Of a DNA stretch of 64,000 bases, positions 46,170 through 58,050 are shown one piece after another. The first letter of the stretch is position 1, and every line of letters starts with the position of its first letter. Under the pieces are notes generated by a model. The model was not told where the DNA came from. It worked only from the letters and a program-made list of their open reading frames with translations, and did not search any database. Made by a program: the position numbers and the translations under genes. Source of the stretch: Neckera pumila (taxonomy: Eukaryota > Streptophyta > Bryopsida > Hypnales > Neckeraceae). The stretch lies in assembly GCA_963969595.1 (NCBI GenBank), contig OZ018414.1, forward strand, positions 15,359,660 through 15,423,659, given 5' to 3'.

Positions 46170-46680
46170 TTAAACTATAAAATTGCATTTCTCATTCTAC
46201 CTTTATTTATGGTGAAAATTATAGATTATTCTAATAGACATATAATTGATATAATTTGATTTCTAACTTTAGCATTAAAAAATTACAATAATTTGATTTT
46301 CCATAAAAAAAATTTGGAAAAAGAAAAAAAATAGAATTTTTTTTTCCACTAGCATAAAATATCAAAAGTTTATACATCTGTTAAATAGAAGGGTAAAAAA
46401 TTGGTAAAAAAATTCACACTAATCTTCACTACTATTTATATGTCTTGAAAAAAATTAGATCGCTTTTGCTATTTTTATTTATTTACATTTAATTTTGCAA
46501 CAAAATGATAACAATTACAATTCTTCACAAAACAAATTGAAACTTCTCACAGTGTTTAATAATTCATAGTTTCAAATAATATAAATATAAATTTTTTGTT
46601 GAACACAATTTAAAAGTCTAAATTTAGTTCAAAAAAGAAGTTTTATCTTTTCACAATGGATCAATTTGTTTAGGGGTTAA

Positions 46681-48880
46681 AATAAATTTTCATTCTTCAT
46701 GGGGCAGCTTGAGGAATGTGTCATAGTATTTCTAAAGATAACAAGTAGGAGAATAGCTTGTAGCAAATGGCTGTACATACATCTACTACAAGAAAAATCA
46801 GGCCTCAAGAAGGTTCCCAAATCTAGACCGGCAATGATGTCATTGATGAGGAAGTCAAGAAAGGACAATTCTAGCTGGTAGAATTTTGGCCAGCAAGGAC
46901 TGTGATTATTAAATAGTGAAAAATATTATTAAAAAATATTTCAACAAAATATTTTCTTTAAAAACAATTTAAAATTCAGTAGGTGATGTCAATGCTGGTC
47001 CAGTTTCATTGTCTTCTTCAAGCCCCATTTTTCTTGCAATGGTTACTATGAACTCAACTTCTATCTTTGAAAACCTTGTAGAGAAAGCATCTCCCACCTG
47101 AGCACCTACTGATCTAAAGTGATTTCCTAGAGGCAATGAAAATTAAAAAAGTTTAGTGACAATTTGCCCGCAACTAAAATTCTTGTATCTTTTAACTTAC
47201 AATTGGAAATGAATGAATAAAAGTAGTTTGTATATATATGACTCTAACCAAACTAGAATCCATAGTGGAAACAGAAATCATTATTTTTTTGACCTAATCT
47301 TGGGCATTTCAAAAGAACCTAGTAACATTTAATTCATACATTTCAATTTCATTTAATTTGGTTGTCTATGAGAAATTGATTCCTAATACCTTTCTAATAG
47401 ATTTGAAAGAAAAATATCAATACTTCTAATTACAAATAGGCATGAAGTTTCCTATTCAATTTTCCAAAGTGATGTAAATCGTAACCTTAATTGGAGTGAT
47501 AAAAATGGTTACTTCTTGAAAATAGGTTGTGATCAAAATGTCATTTATTCGTTCAAATTTATAATCATTTGACCAATTATGATGTTATCATTTGACTTCA
47601 AAAAAAAATTGGGTGATTATTGGCAAATTCATTTATTTAAATTTAAAAAACATGTTACAAAACACTCCAAATTTTGTATCCGTAATTGACAATACCAAAA
47701 TCCTTGTAAAAAAGGAAATGATTAATGAATAGGACTTTCTACATATACACACTTGCTATGGAGGACAAAATGAGGTTTTAATGAGATTTCATGAGATTAA
47801 TGAGGTTTTTTATTTGAAGAACCTTGATGAAGAAATCATTTCCTAACAGAAGGTAACGCAAAGGAGTTTTTTTTATGAATGTCTTAGTTCTAACATATGA
47901 AATTTTTTAATTTCTTGTTGTGCTATTTTCTAAAGATTCAACAAAAAATCCTAATTCCATCCCTCCATCCCTTCCTCCAATCCCTTTAGGAAATGAATTG
48001 GTGGTGTTTTATAGAAAAAGACATAAATTTCATATTGTAATATTTGTTTTGTCCCCCCCCCCCCCCCCCCCCCCATTGATGCTTTGAAATTCAATTGATC
48101 TACAATGAATAGATTCAAGTTTCAACACCAAAAACTGAAAATTTCATTTATAAATGTTTTTTTACCTCTTGTGTTGTTTGTATGACATTTAAACTATTTC
48201 CCTCAACATGATCTATATTTTAGATGAGGAATGAATTCAAAGATGTCTTTTAAAAATAATAACTTGTTCTCTTTATAAATGCATTCATTAGATTTCTAAA
48301 ATTCTTGCGTTAATCTTCTAATATTTTGATATATGAGGTAGGAAGGTAAATTTTTGCATTGTCTCTCTAAACTTTGTAGTTTTTGAATAGAGAATTCATA
48401 TCACAAACTCATTTTTGGAGTTTAAAATTAATTTTTATTATTTCCAAAAAATTCCAAACTAATAGCATTTGAATTGGAATTGCAACAACTTTATGTTTAG
48501 AGCAGTAGACAAGTATTAAAAAAAGCCGAATCTATGTCCATAATTATAAAAAGTAATTTATAATATGCATATTTACCAAGTTATAAATTGTGAATAAAAT
48601 TAATATTTAACAATATCTAGGTGGCATGCCTACCTAATGGGTTGTTCATAATAGGCTTGTTAGTGCCTATATGACATTCAAATTTTGTAGGAACTATGTC
48701 TCCATCCTATTATTTACTCCATACAAATGCATTGTCTTTGCACAACATTTTCAATTGAAAATATGTTGAAAATTATATTAAGAGAGGAACAGTGGGGAAT
48801 GATGTTTTGCACTTGTAGTAGAATATGCCGCTTTAATATTTGTTATAAGAAACACCAATTTGTCCTAGTAGTTGGAGATG
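46681..48880. other. AT-rich intergenic DNA, no gene recognised
   Basis: No long frame or inverted repeat stands out. The only notable local feature is the poly-C tract at 48053-48074. Confidence 0.3.
48053..48074. repeat. Poly-C tract, 22 bases
   Basis: An uninterrupted C run in very AT-rich DNA. The exact length may be affected by sequencing. Confidence 0.9.
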
Positions 48881-48884
48881 TTAA

Positions 48885-49125
48885 CCCCTGAGCGTCCAAG
48901 AGACGGGATCATGTCTCTTGAAATTTAAAGATTTCTTTGTTTGCCTTCTATAATCTTTTCAATAGTACGGTCAAAGGACATGTCCCTTTCCCTTGAGCTC
49001 CGGGGCTTGTCTCCACTACCAATAGGTACGGTTAATTTATGTAGATCTCTTGTTAGATGATAGTATGATTGAAATGAGTTCAAAAGGGTCTAGATTTTAG
49101 TAAACACGCTCTGGGCGCTTAGGGG
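48885..49125. mobile_element. 241-bp piggyBac-type MITE with termini close to the 6.3 kb element
   Basis: TTAA flanks are at 48881-48884 and 49126-49129. The left end is CCCCTGAGCGTCCAAGAG and the right end (inwards) CCCCTAAGCGCCCAGAGC, an imperfect TIR of about 18 bp. These carry the AGCG core that the 6.3 kb element has (CCCTTTAGCGGACC, CCCCTTAGCGGGTC) and that the 0.9 kb families lack. The interior is unrelated to families B and C and non-coding. Confidence 0.8.
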
Positions 49126-49669
49126 TTAAGCATCTAGAATTGTCATCTCTCCAAGGTGGAATTTGTGGATTTATACTTGCAATTGGAGGACTAAATATTT
49201 TTAGCAATTCAATTGAATATTAAACCATAAACTTATGCCATTTTACAAAGTCAAATATTTTTTTCATAAAGAAAATGCTTGAAAAACATGTGCAAGCTTT
49301 TTGAAATTGTAGACATAATTGAAATTGAAAAAATAGTTGGTAGACAATTGTAAAAGTTCATTCATAGTAGGCCAATTGTAGTTTCACATACACATTTACA
49401 TACAACATGATATCAATATCGATATAGAGGGGACCATTAAGTTCATTGTGAACTAACATAATATTTTAAAATTCCTATTAAATTCAAAATATATCTAAAG
49501 TTATAATTTACATCCATAATTAGATTTAGACATTGTTAGGGGACTTTACTTTAGGATTTTCTTAAAAGATATCATTTGATTGTACTACAGATTTGAATAC
49601 TTGCAAGAGTATTGGAAGCCACCATAAAAATGAAACTTAGTAATAAAATACATTTTGCTATAACTATAT

Positions 49670-49890
49670 CACTACAAGAGAATGGGATGTCTCAAGTGAG
49701 TTTTTAAGTATAATCCTAGACATAAGGTTTTAAGTAATGACCTTAAAAGCAATTTTTAGCAAAATTTTATTAGAAGTACATGTATTTCTAGATTTTTTTG
49801 CTAAAAATTGCTTTAAAGGTCATTACTTAAAACCTTATGTCTAGGACTATACTTAAAATCTCACTTAAAACACCCCATTCTCTTGTAATG
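49670..49890. mobile_element. 221-bp CACTA-type MITE, hairpin
   Basis: The left end is CACTACAAGAGAATGGG and the right end (inwards) CATTACAAGAGAATGGGG, very close to the En/Spm terminus. The arms are nearly complementary throughout, around a short centre near 49785 (aagtacatgtatttct). The 3 bp outside the ends are TAT and ATA, so a 3-bp target duplication is not exact, although ATAT occurs on both sides. It is non-coding. Confidence 0.82.
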
Positions 49891-49999
49891 ATATAGTTTA
49901 TGACCAGAATCTTTGGAACTTGCTGTTCACATACCGTATGCTTGCCACCCCAATTTCAACATTTGAATTTCAATGGTAGGATAGAACACTAGGATCTTT

Positions 50000-51332
50000 T
50001 TTTTTCTTACGGAATTAAACCACAAGAATTAAAATGGACATTGAAATACAAGTTAGTTATGGAGTACAAATTTCTGCAATCAAGAAATAACTTTGAGTTT
50101 CTGCATTGCCTCACTCTGCCTTCTTCTCCAAACTTTTCACAACCAATTGCATTCTACCTGATAAGCATTTGCCATCTGTGCAAAAAGTTCTTCATCATTT
50201 TTCATCATGCCCATGGTGCCACAGAGCTAATAAGGTCGGGTTTTAACCAGGACAAGCGTACATACAATAGACATGCAAGTGTCACATCACCAATTTTACC
50301 TTACATTCAGTGCACTAAACATCACCAACACTGCTGGCATCAGTGTCCTCAGGTGTATACCTTGGCATGGGCATCTAGAAATGTAGAAATGTAGGAACGA
50401 AACAAGTCTCAAATTAGATAATGGCAGGGACATGACGCTTGCAAGTCCAGTCGATTAAGAGACTCCTTACAGGTTAAGCATATGTCAGTTCTTGTCAAAC
50501 TACAACCACAACAATAACATCTGTGGAATACCAGCAACCCGACTCACCGTGACATCCACGAAAACTTCAGCCACAGGATTTCTTAATCAGCTGGAGCTCG
50601 ACGCAACCTTGCGAGAAGGCCAGCCTCGCACAGCTTGCATGAAGACCGTGCGGCAGAACTTGCGTGCAGCCATCTACAACTCCAGGCAGCCGTTCGACGG
50701 TGACAATGAGGTCTACAGCTGCCAATCGACAGTGACCTTGCATGTAGATGTGCTCTGCAAATGACAAGCTCAGTACAGGCTTCATTATCTCACTCAAGGA
50801 CCGTGAAGCAACAAGACTTCAGGCGAGCCATGTTTTCCACATGGCCTGGTTGAAATAACGTCATGGACAACGCTAAACGAGCCATGCAGCTCATATGTCA
50901 CCATGGAGACCACCTGGATATAAGGAACTTACGTAGTTTTCCACAAATAAACACTAGTAGCAAGGGTTTTCTCAGAATGGCAGAGCGACCATTAGTTCCA
51001 AAATACTTACAGCAGGACTTGCGTAATGCCCATGTCTAAAGATCTTGACAGAAACGAATGCTCAAATCTAGTACACCAAGAAGCATACAACAGCACATCA
51101 AGGACACAGAGGGACGCCAATGAGAACCAGAATCCTTTTACATTTACACCTAAAGAAGCAAGTGACTTCTTTAGATTGAGAAATCAACCTACAACTCTGG
51201 TCGTATTCTTCTAAATATAACCGAGGAAAGGGACGAAGCTCAAGTAGAAGCAGCAACAGCACCAGTCACGAGAATGTACTGTGGACACAGAAGGTGGAAT
51301 CTATAGGGTAGCGTTGAAGCTGCGCACTTATG
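50000..51332. other. Less AT-rich stretch downstream of APC13, unassigned
   Basis: This contains the probable APC13 3' UTR near 51000-51332 (- strand). The segment at 50560-50760 is GC-richer and open on both strands (50492-50764 + and 50567-50797 -), but neither reading has a recognisable domain. An unknown gene or old transposon sequence is possible. Confidence 0.3.
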
Positions 51333-52128
51333 CTACTGAATAGTACGCAACCCCAAGTCTGTCCACTTGTCTTGATTTGCTAGTAACTGTTCTTGATCTG
51401 TCACATGAAAAAGATAGTAATGTTAAACTCTTCACAAGAGTGCTCTACAAAATGGCAATTCTAGTTATATCTTGGAGACAGCAATCTCGACATGAGGTCT
51501 ATTTCACACAATAATTCAAGCTTTTATTCAACCACAGAAACATCTACGACGACAGAATATTGTAAAGAACGACCAGTACAACAGTACTGATGTACTGTAC
51601 TGTACAGGCGGAACCCCTTGTTCATGGGGAAAATTGAGTTTTCTGCTCCGCATTTGCGGTGTAAGAATCTTGCGAAGGAAAAGGCACCCTAATCACTCCT
51701 GGAAAAGACAAAATCATATTTGAAGCCACTCGCCACTTCAACAGAGAAGCAGACCACGTGGGATAGTGCATCCATAGAGTTGAGGACTTCAAAAGGATGA
51801 CTCAGTAATTTTGTGCAAGGGAAAGTGGAGAGGTAAGGAAGAGTCGGAAGAGAAATACATACTTGCTTCATCGATCTCATCAGCTGGAGGCGTGACTCCT
51901 GCAGGAAATGGGACATCTGTAGAAATTGCAGCAAAGAGTGAGATTAGCTGAATAAGCTAGGCCACCAAATTGAATACAGCGTCACATGCAGATCTTTAAT
52001 TCCATATCATGATTGTTCAACCTTGATACTCACAGATGAGGATACGTACCGTCGTCAAGTAACTTATCCGTCAGCCACTCGTCGTCAACAATGTCAAGAA
52101 GAATGCCTGGATTCAATAACTCCGCCAT
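51333..52128 (-). CDS. APC13: Anaphase-promoting complex subunit 13 (APC13/BONSAI), three exons
   Basis: The model joins 52128-52050, 51916-51863 and 51397-51333 on the - strand, giving a 65-aa protein. APC13 is a small scaffold-stabilising subunit of the nuclear APC/C ubiquitin ligase that drives mitotic exit; in Arabidopsis it is called BONSAI. The start MAELLNPGILLDIVDDEW matches the conserved N-terminal ILIDIVDEEW signature, followed by DKLLDDDVPFP, equivalent to the usual LPDDDLPLP. The end NQEQLLANQDKWTDLGLR matches the family's NQE...W-DL-L tail. Length fits the plant family (about 63 aa). Introns are 52049-51917 (133 nt) and 51862-51398 (465 nt), with donors G|GTACGT and A|GTATGT and acceptors CTACAG and GTGACAG; both are phase 1. 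The start has A at -3 and G at +4 (AAAATGG). No exon exceeds 27 codons, which is why it is easy to miss. Divergence from angiosperm forms suggests an early-diverging land plant. Confidence 0.88.
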
Positions 52129-53165
52129 TTTTCAAAGCAATATCGGTATGCAGGCTTTTGCACTTCAGCTTCCCTGAAGGGCGATGATATCAAGTCAGCT
52201 CTTCACATCTCACAAATCGATGAAGTATCACTAGTTCTCCAAAGAAAAATTCATTTGGTCATTTGGTCAACGGGGATCCAATATCCTAAATCTTCATCAT
52301 GATCTTCATCACACCCAAGTATTCAAGAGAATATAATTGCCAATCACAATCCCAGAGACGGTTGCCCAAACAATCCAAATCCCTTCCACCAATCGAACAG
52401 TGAAACCCAAACGAACGCACACCAGCTCCCACCCCTCAATCAACGAAAAATTCTTCAATAAGCCCCTCAAAACTCTCTCCGAGACGCAAACCCTAGTCCA
52501 GCAGGCTTACAGCGCACATGAGGCTTACAGAGGTTTACAGACTCCTTCAATTTGTTGGTGACAAACCCGTAAGCCACTTGTGGGAAATGTCCCGTTCATC
52601 CTCTGGCCGGATTGTGCGCCAGAATTAGGGTTTCCTTGCCCGACTATGGTCATCCTAGATCGTTAATTTTACATCTTTGTCATCTCTTTAACTACGGGAA
52701 TTCTTTATCATCCAAATTTTTCAATGACGTCTCAGAGCATCCGAAACCTCCAACTAACATCGCATCCTTGGCACGGCAAATCCAACAAGAACCCTAATTG
52801 GCAATGTACGAGACGACCACAATTAACTCCAACACAGACACCACGCACCCCACAGAAATAGAAAAATGAAGAACACACAAAAAATGACCCAAGTGAAGGC
52901 CAATTCACTCCCCAAACGCCATCGCCATAGCCAAAATCGACAACCGAATGCAAACTCAACCCTCAAACACAGAGAAAAGCGCAGGAGCAATAAAAGCAGG
53001 ACGCACAACAAGGGGGAAAAACGGAAAGACACAGAGAATGAGCCCCACCAGATGGCAATAGCAGCAGCAGCTACAGCAGCAGGACGACGACGACAACAAC
53101 AAGAACAATCAAACTCTCTTCCCCAATTGCAGCGGCAGTGGTAGCACCACCATTCCTGCAACACA
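52129..53165 (-). promoter_or_regulatory. Upstream region of APC13 (leader and promoter, limits unknown)
   Basis: Compositionally distinct from the AT-rich flanks, this kilobase precedes the APC13 start on the - strand. It contains triplet-repeat runs at about 53055-53105 (agcagcagc, gacgacgac, aacaacaac), typical of plant leaders. Frames on both strands have no domain. I cannot place a transcription start. A divergent gene on the + strand is possible but not supported. Confidence 0.35.
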
Positions 53166-53514
53166 AGAATGGCAAAGGTTTTCCTGTTTGGAAATCCCGA
53201 AACTATCTGGGGTGAAGGCAGTTTTTTTTTTTTTAATTTTGGAGAAGGAGCCAGTTGTTTCTTCAGTACTCATGTGATACTTGGGTGATACTTGGTGGTA
53301 TCTATATCAAAATGAAGTGATACTTAGGTAAGTTTTAGTTACTAGTTTTAAAATACAATAGTAATTTGGCTATTTTGACTTCCAAAATGAAAATTTCCTT
53401 TACGAGAAATAGCCAACATCTTTTGGTTATAGCCAATTGGTGAAAAGTCGTGTATAAAAAAAAACATTGGGTGAAGGTGAGAAAGAGTGTTCTTTCCTTT
53501 GTTGTTTTCTATTA

Positions 53515-55165
53515 TATAGTCAAATATTGTAATCTTACAACCGGCCAATTTGAGCCATTCACATTTTTTTGTACAATGTGCAATATAGTCGATCTATTTT
53601 GGTAAGACTCAATCCTCACGCAATCCCAATCAAGCACACAAAATTTCAGTTTCAAAAAAGCAAAATTCTATTTTTGGTGAATTTTTAAAGTTAATTTTTA
53701 TGGTTTTATAGGATATTTTATTGAGATCAATTGATGATGAACTTTTTTAATCCAATAGCATATATATGTAGGGAACATCCACCTGCACATCTTCCATATT
53801 AAAAAACACCCGATGAACCCCTAAAGTCCCATTGTCCCTTCGAGGGACAAAATGGATTTCGGGCAGGCTACTACGGCTTCAATATTCATCATTATTTTCT
53901 GAATTATTTTGTGAAGATAGAAAAATACATTAGCTTTATGGGAATATAACTATTATTTCAATTGGTGCCCGGGAGCAAAAGTTATGGCACAAAAGTTTCT
54001 CATAGATTGTATTTTTATCTATATTTGAAGCTTTGATTCATTCCATTTGGATTTGTTATGTGAAAGTTATGGACAATCTTATTTTTCGGGCAATTAGAGC
54101 ATCTTTTTGAAATAATAACTTGTAGGACTCATTTCTGAATGCAATTTTCACAATTTTTCAAATAAATTGTTTGACAAGGCTAAGTTGACTTGCTAAAACA
54201 ATCTGTCACCTTTGGGATTATAGTGTTTTAATCCCATCTTAGAGCTGTTGACAATATAATTTTTCTTTCAATCTTGGACCTACTTCTACTTAATAATTTT
54301 CTAAAGAATAAAAATCAAGTGTATTTGTTGGAATTTTTTTTTCTAGATTCTCAACTCAATTATTCAATATTAAAAAATAAAAAAATTTAAGTATGTAGTG
54401 CAATTTTTATTTACAAATGGGGGTCAAAGTCATCTGAAATTGCAAGTTAGTGTTCAAAAAATCAAAATTTTCCAACTTTGAATACTAATATCTTCTAATC
54501 TGTATGATCAAACTTTATGAAATTTTTACTACATGATCTAAGATAAATTAAGTATAAGATCCTACGGTTAGATTGTCAAAAAAAAAAAATTCTTTTCTTA
54601 GATGAACGCAACAGAACTGGCAATTTCGAGTTGTTTTTGATAGAAAAATGGCCTTGGGACTTTAGGGGTTAAGTAATAAAATATGAGCTAGGAAAGGTTA
54701 AATGTGAGTTGTCATATGACCAAAGTTTGTGAAATAGATATCTTTATATTTTAATGAGATTTTGGCAAAATGATTGTAACATCATGCTGAAATGTAATCA
54801 TATAACGCCTCACATCCAACTCTTCCTAGCTCATACTTTTGTACTTCATGGGGTGTTTTTTAATATGAAAGATGTGCATATGGATGTTTCCTACATATCT
54901 ATGCAATTGGATTAAAAAAATTTATCACCAATTGTTTTCAATAAAATTACCTGTAAAATCATAAATGTTAACTTTAGAAATTTATCAAAAATGGAATTTT
55001 GCTTTTTTGAAATTGAAATTGTGTATGCTTGATTGGAATTGCGTAAAGATTGCGTGATAATTATGAAAGATGAAAAATTCCAATTCTTTTTCTATGCTAT
55101 GCAAAAAACTTTGAATGGTTCAAATTGGCCGGTTGTAAGATTAGTTTACCCGACTATACAACCTT
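53515..55165. mobile_element. Foldback element interrupted by a family B MITE
   Basis: Without the insert at 53818-54668, the sequence folds back on itself. The left arm at about 53515-53813 (tcttacaaccggccaatttg, caatcccaatcaagca, ttaatccaatagcatatat) pairs with the right arm at about 54846-55164. The inner arms (atgagctaggaaaggtt near 54682 and its counterpart near 54830) also pair. Pairing is imperfect, so it is older than the MITE within it. No terminal duplication was resolved; both arms start near tatagtc. Confidence 0.75.
53818..54668. mobile_element. 851-bp piggyBac-type MITE, family B, nested in a foldback element
   Basis: The right flank is TTAA (54669-54672); the left is TGAA (53814-53817), a one-base change. 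The left end CCCCTAAAGTCCCATTGTCC and the right end (inwards) CCCCTAAAGTCCCAAGGCC share 13 bp. Collinear with 22075-22997 but lacking about 70 bp after gttatggcacaaaag. AACCGTAGGATC (- strand) is 99 bp from the right end. Confidence 0.85.
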
Positions 55166-55169
55166 GAAG

Positions 55170-56080
55170 GCAATGTACATTTTCCATATTGTTTTTCATT
55201 ATAAGTTCTATTTATATAAATAATCTTAAGGTAGTTTGTTCCTAATGTAACTTTTTAAGAGTTGATTGCATTTGGGGGAAGTCAAATTTCTTGAAACAAT
55301 TGCTAGTAAGATTTTGTAGGAAGAATAATGGAATTGGTATCTAATACTAGTTGTTTCATATGTCTTGGGTCTTTGTGAATTAATTACCAATTTTTGGAGT
55401 TGAAACACAATAGACACTAAAAACGACCACCTCCTTGAAAAGTACATTATTGGTACATTGAAGAAAGCAAAATGTACCTTTGTGTTAGTGGTCATTTTTA
55501 GAGCATCCTACCTTACTTGAGACTCTTTAAACCACAACTGGGTGACTAATTAGTTGTTTTGTGCCTCAAGCTTGGTCTAGTTCAAATGGGCCATTGTAGT
55601 GGAAAAAATCCTTTGACTACTCAATCATCCAGCTTGGTGTGGAAGGAAATTGTCGTGTCATTATTGATTTTGCTTATTTGGTAAATGGTTTCACACTAAC
55701 AATTGGACATTCAAGTGAATTATATTTTAGCATCTGCATGTCATTATTTTATATTTATCTCCATATCAAGTGAAATTCAACATGTGTACGGGTGGTATTT
55801 ATGTTTTGTGTGTAGGAGGTGAGTATTCTATTTATGTTTGTTTTTGTCTATGTGTTTTTGGTGTATTTTTTTTATGTGTTTGAACATGCATTTGGGAATG
55901 TATTTGGGGCGGCATATATATTTTGTATTTGAACATGAGTAAAAAAGAGTTCTAGTTTATTCTCATTTTCTATTTAGACATACCAGTATATATCAAGGGC
56001 TTCAATTGTTTTTTGTAATAATTGCATATATATGTATGGTTCCCCAAATTGAAAGAATTTAGGACTCTTTAACATCACGG
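55170..56080. other. AT-rich intergenic DNA, no gene recognised
   Basis: The 89-codon frame at 55226-55495 (-) has no recognisable domain. Confidence 0.3.
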
Positions 56081-56085
56081 CTTAA

Positions 56086-56996
56086 CCCGTAAAGGACCAA
56101 GGCCTTTTTTTTGCCAAAAAACACTGAAAAACTGCCATTTCTATAGCAAAGAGTTAAATAAATTAAATTTTTTTTCACATCTAACCATAGGGTCTTATAT
56201 CTAACCAATATGAAAAATTGTGGAAAATTTTTCAGAATTTTTGAACGCACAAATTGCAAGCTATTTGCATTTAAAGTAGAAAAAATAGTTTTTTCAACAC
56301 ATTGCGGGACTATATTCTTGACTTTGAACATTTTTAACTTAAATTTTTTGCACTACAGAGTTTTGAACTTTAACTTTGTATAGTGGAGAATTGGGTTGAG
56401 AGTCTAGGGAAAACAAAAAATTCAAAAAAACTTAATTATCATTCTTAAGAAAATTGTTAAATAAAAATAGATACAAGATAGAAGGAAAATCTAAAATATT
56501 CATATATTTTAGATGGAATTAAAATGCACTAATTCCAATGGTGAGATTGCTCTAGCAAGTAAACTAAACCACGCTAATAAAATTTTGAAAAATTGCATCC
56601 AGAAATGAATCCTACAAGTTATTTTTTTCAAAAAGATCTCTAACTGCTCAAAAAATAAGAGTGCCCATAACTTTCTCGTAACAAATCCAAATGAAATGAA
56701 TTAAATATTTCTAGATAAACAAAAGTATAATCTATGAGAAAAAAATACTTAAAAAAACAAAAAAACTTTTGCAAATTTTTTTCTGTTGCTTGCATTGCCC
56801 CCCGTCCCCTATTTTGAGCTTATTTGGTCATAACTTTTTTTCCTGGGCATTGATTGTGAAAAAAATTACACTCTCACGAAGCTAATCAGCTTTTCTACCT
56901 CCAAAAAAGTTTCAAAAAATCAGAAGAAAATTTCAGCCCGTAGGTACCTGCCCAAAAATGCATTTGTTTCCCAAAGGGACAATGGTCCTTTAGGGG
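56086..56996. mobile_element. 911-bp piggyBac-type MITE, family B
   Basis: Flanks are TTAA (56082-56085) and TTAG (56997-57000, one-base change). The left end is CCCGTAAAGGACCAAGGCC and the right end (inwards) CCCCTAAAGGACCATTGTCC. It is in the same orientation as 17295-18115 and collinear with it, including aactgccatttctatagc and the TTGTCC hairpin near the right end. AACCATAGGGTCTTATAT begins at 56183, 97 bp from the left end. Confidence 0.88.
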
Positions 56997-57000
56997 TTAG

Positions 57001-58050
57001 ATGCACTTTTTAGCATGATGTGCATTTGTCTTAAAAAACAAGCTTCTAAATCAATTTGAATATGCAGCAATGATATAGTGAAACTAAAGTGAACCAATAT
57101 AAATTAGGTACACATTAACAATAGAATATAATCTTAAATTTTCAAAATTATTTTATCTTGAAGATTTTGAGTATCAAAATTCTCATACTAATAACCATCA
57201 CTTTGAAAATTTTATGATTAAATTTAGAAAGTAATTATAGTAAATTCTTGATTTTATTATTGAATTTCCTAAAATAAACCCACATGCAAAAAAAATCCCA
57301 AGCTAATTTGATAATGAAATTTATTAAAAAGAATTTTTGGAAATAGAGAAATGATCCAACGATACCAAATATGATACCTTTTAAAATTTTAAAATTTTTT
57401 AAAAATTTGAACACATTATTTCTTCACATATTATTATGGACATCAAAAACATTCTATAGCTCAAAATTTAATGAACAACCCTATTTTTCCCTTCAATATA
57501 TAGAATTTCTAAGTGTACTTTTACATTTTGATGACACACTACTTTTTTACATAAACATTAGTTTAGATTACTTGCATGTTATTTTTAACATTTTTTTTGT
57601 CATTGGTAGAAGACATCACTCTATTTCAAGTACCTCTATTTTTTTGATAGTTTAAGGTACTAATTTCTATCTGTGAATTTCTAAAAGCTTTGAAAATTAC
57701 AAAGTTGTGCAATGTCATACAAGAGTTGAATGGTAAACTCTACCATGCAAATACTAATATGAAGTGACACATTTTGTTTTAGAATGCAAATTGGTCCGTT
57801 ATATAGATATGAAAACCTCGGTTTTAATGGGCTTGTTATCTTATCTCAGGTGTATTGCATCTTATCACAGTTTAGAGGGTAGATAGCGGGTTGGCTGTAC
57901 AATTTTCCCGCATAGTTTAGGCAACAATGCCAAGCCACAAGCTCTTGTGTTGCTCAACAAATCCATTGGAGTCCCAACTTGGACCAACCAGAATAGCAAG
58001 GACTTATTCAACCAACCAAATCCACAACTTGATGGCTGATTTTGTATCTA
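57001..58050. other. AT-rich intergenic DNA, no gene recognised
   Basis: The 94-codon frame at 57371-57655 is Phe/Ile/Leu-rich, as chance frames in AT-rich DNA are. Confidence 0.3.

Larger units (their letters stand above)
44941..46676. mobile_element. Possible larger TTAA-flanked element hosting a nested family C MITE
   Basis: TTAA lies at 44937-44940 and 46677-46680. The left end is CCTCTAAAGGTCTACGC and the right end read inwards CCCCTAAACAAATTGATCC, so the TIR is only about 8 bp. The left end matches the solo end at 21812. The family C element at 45263-46169 lies inside. The pairing of these two ends is inferred from position and could be coincidence. Confidence 0.4.

Noticed and set aside
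50492..50797. Open frames on both strands in a GC-richer patch as a gene
   Set aside because: The + frame starts with TTG, neither reading has a recognisable domain, and no exon partners were found. Left as an unassigned region.
51333..51720. Alternative APC13 last exon using the acceptor near 51703 (TTTTCCAG|GAGTG)
   Set aside because: It would give RVIRVPFPSQDS..., which lacks the conserved W-DL-L tail. The acceptor at 51398 restores that tail in frame.
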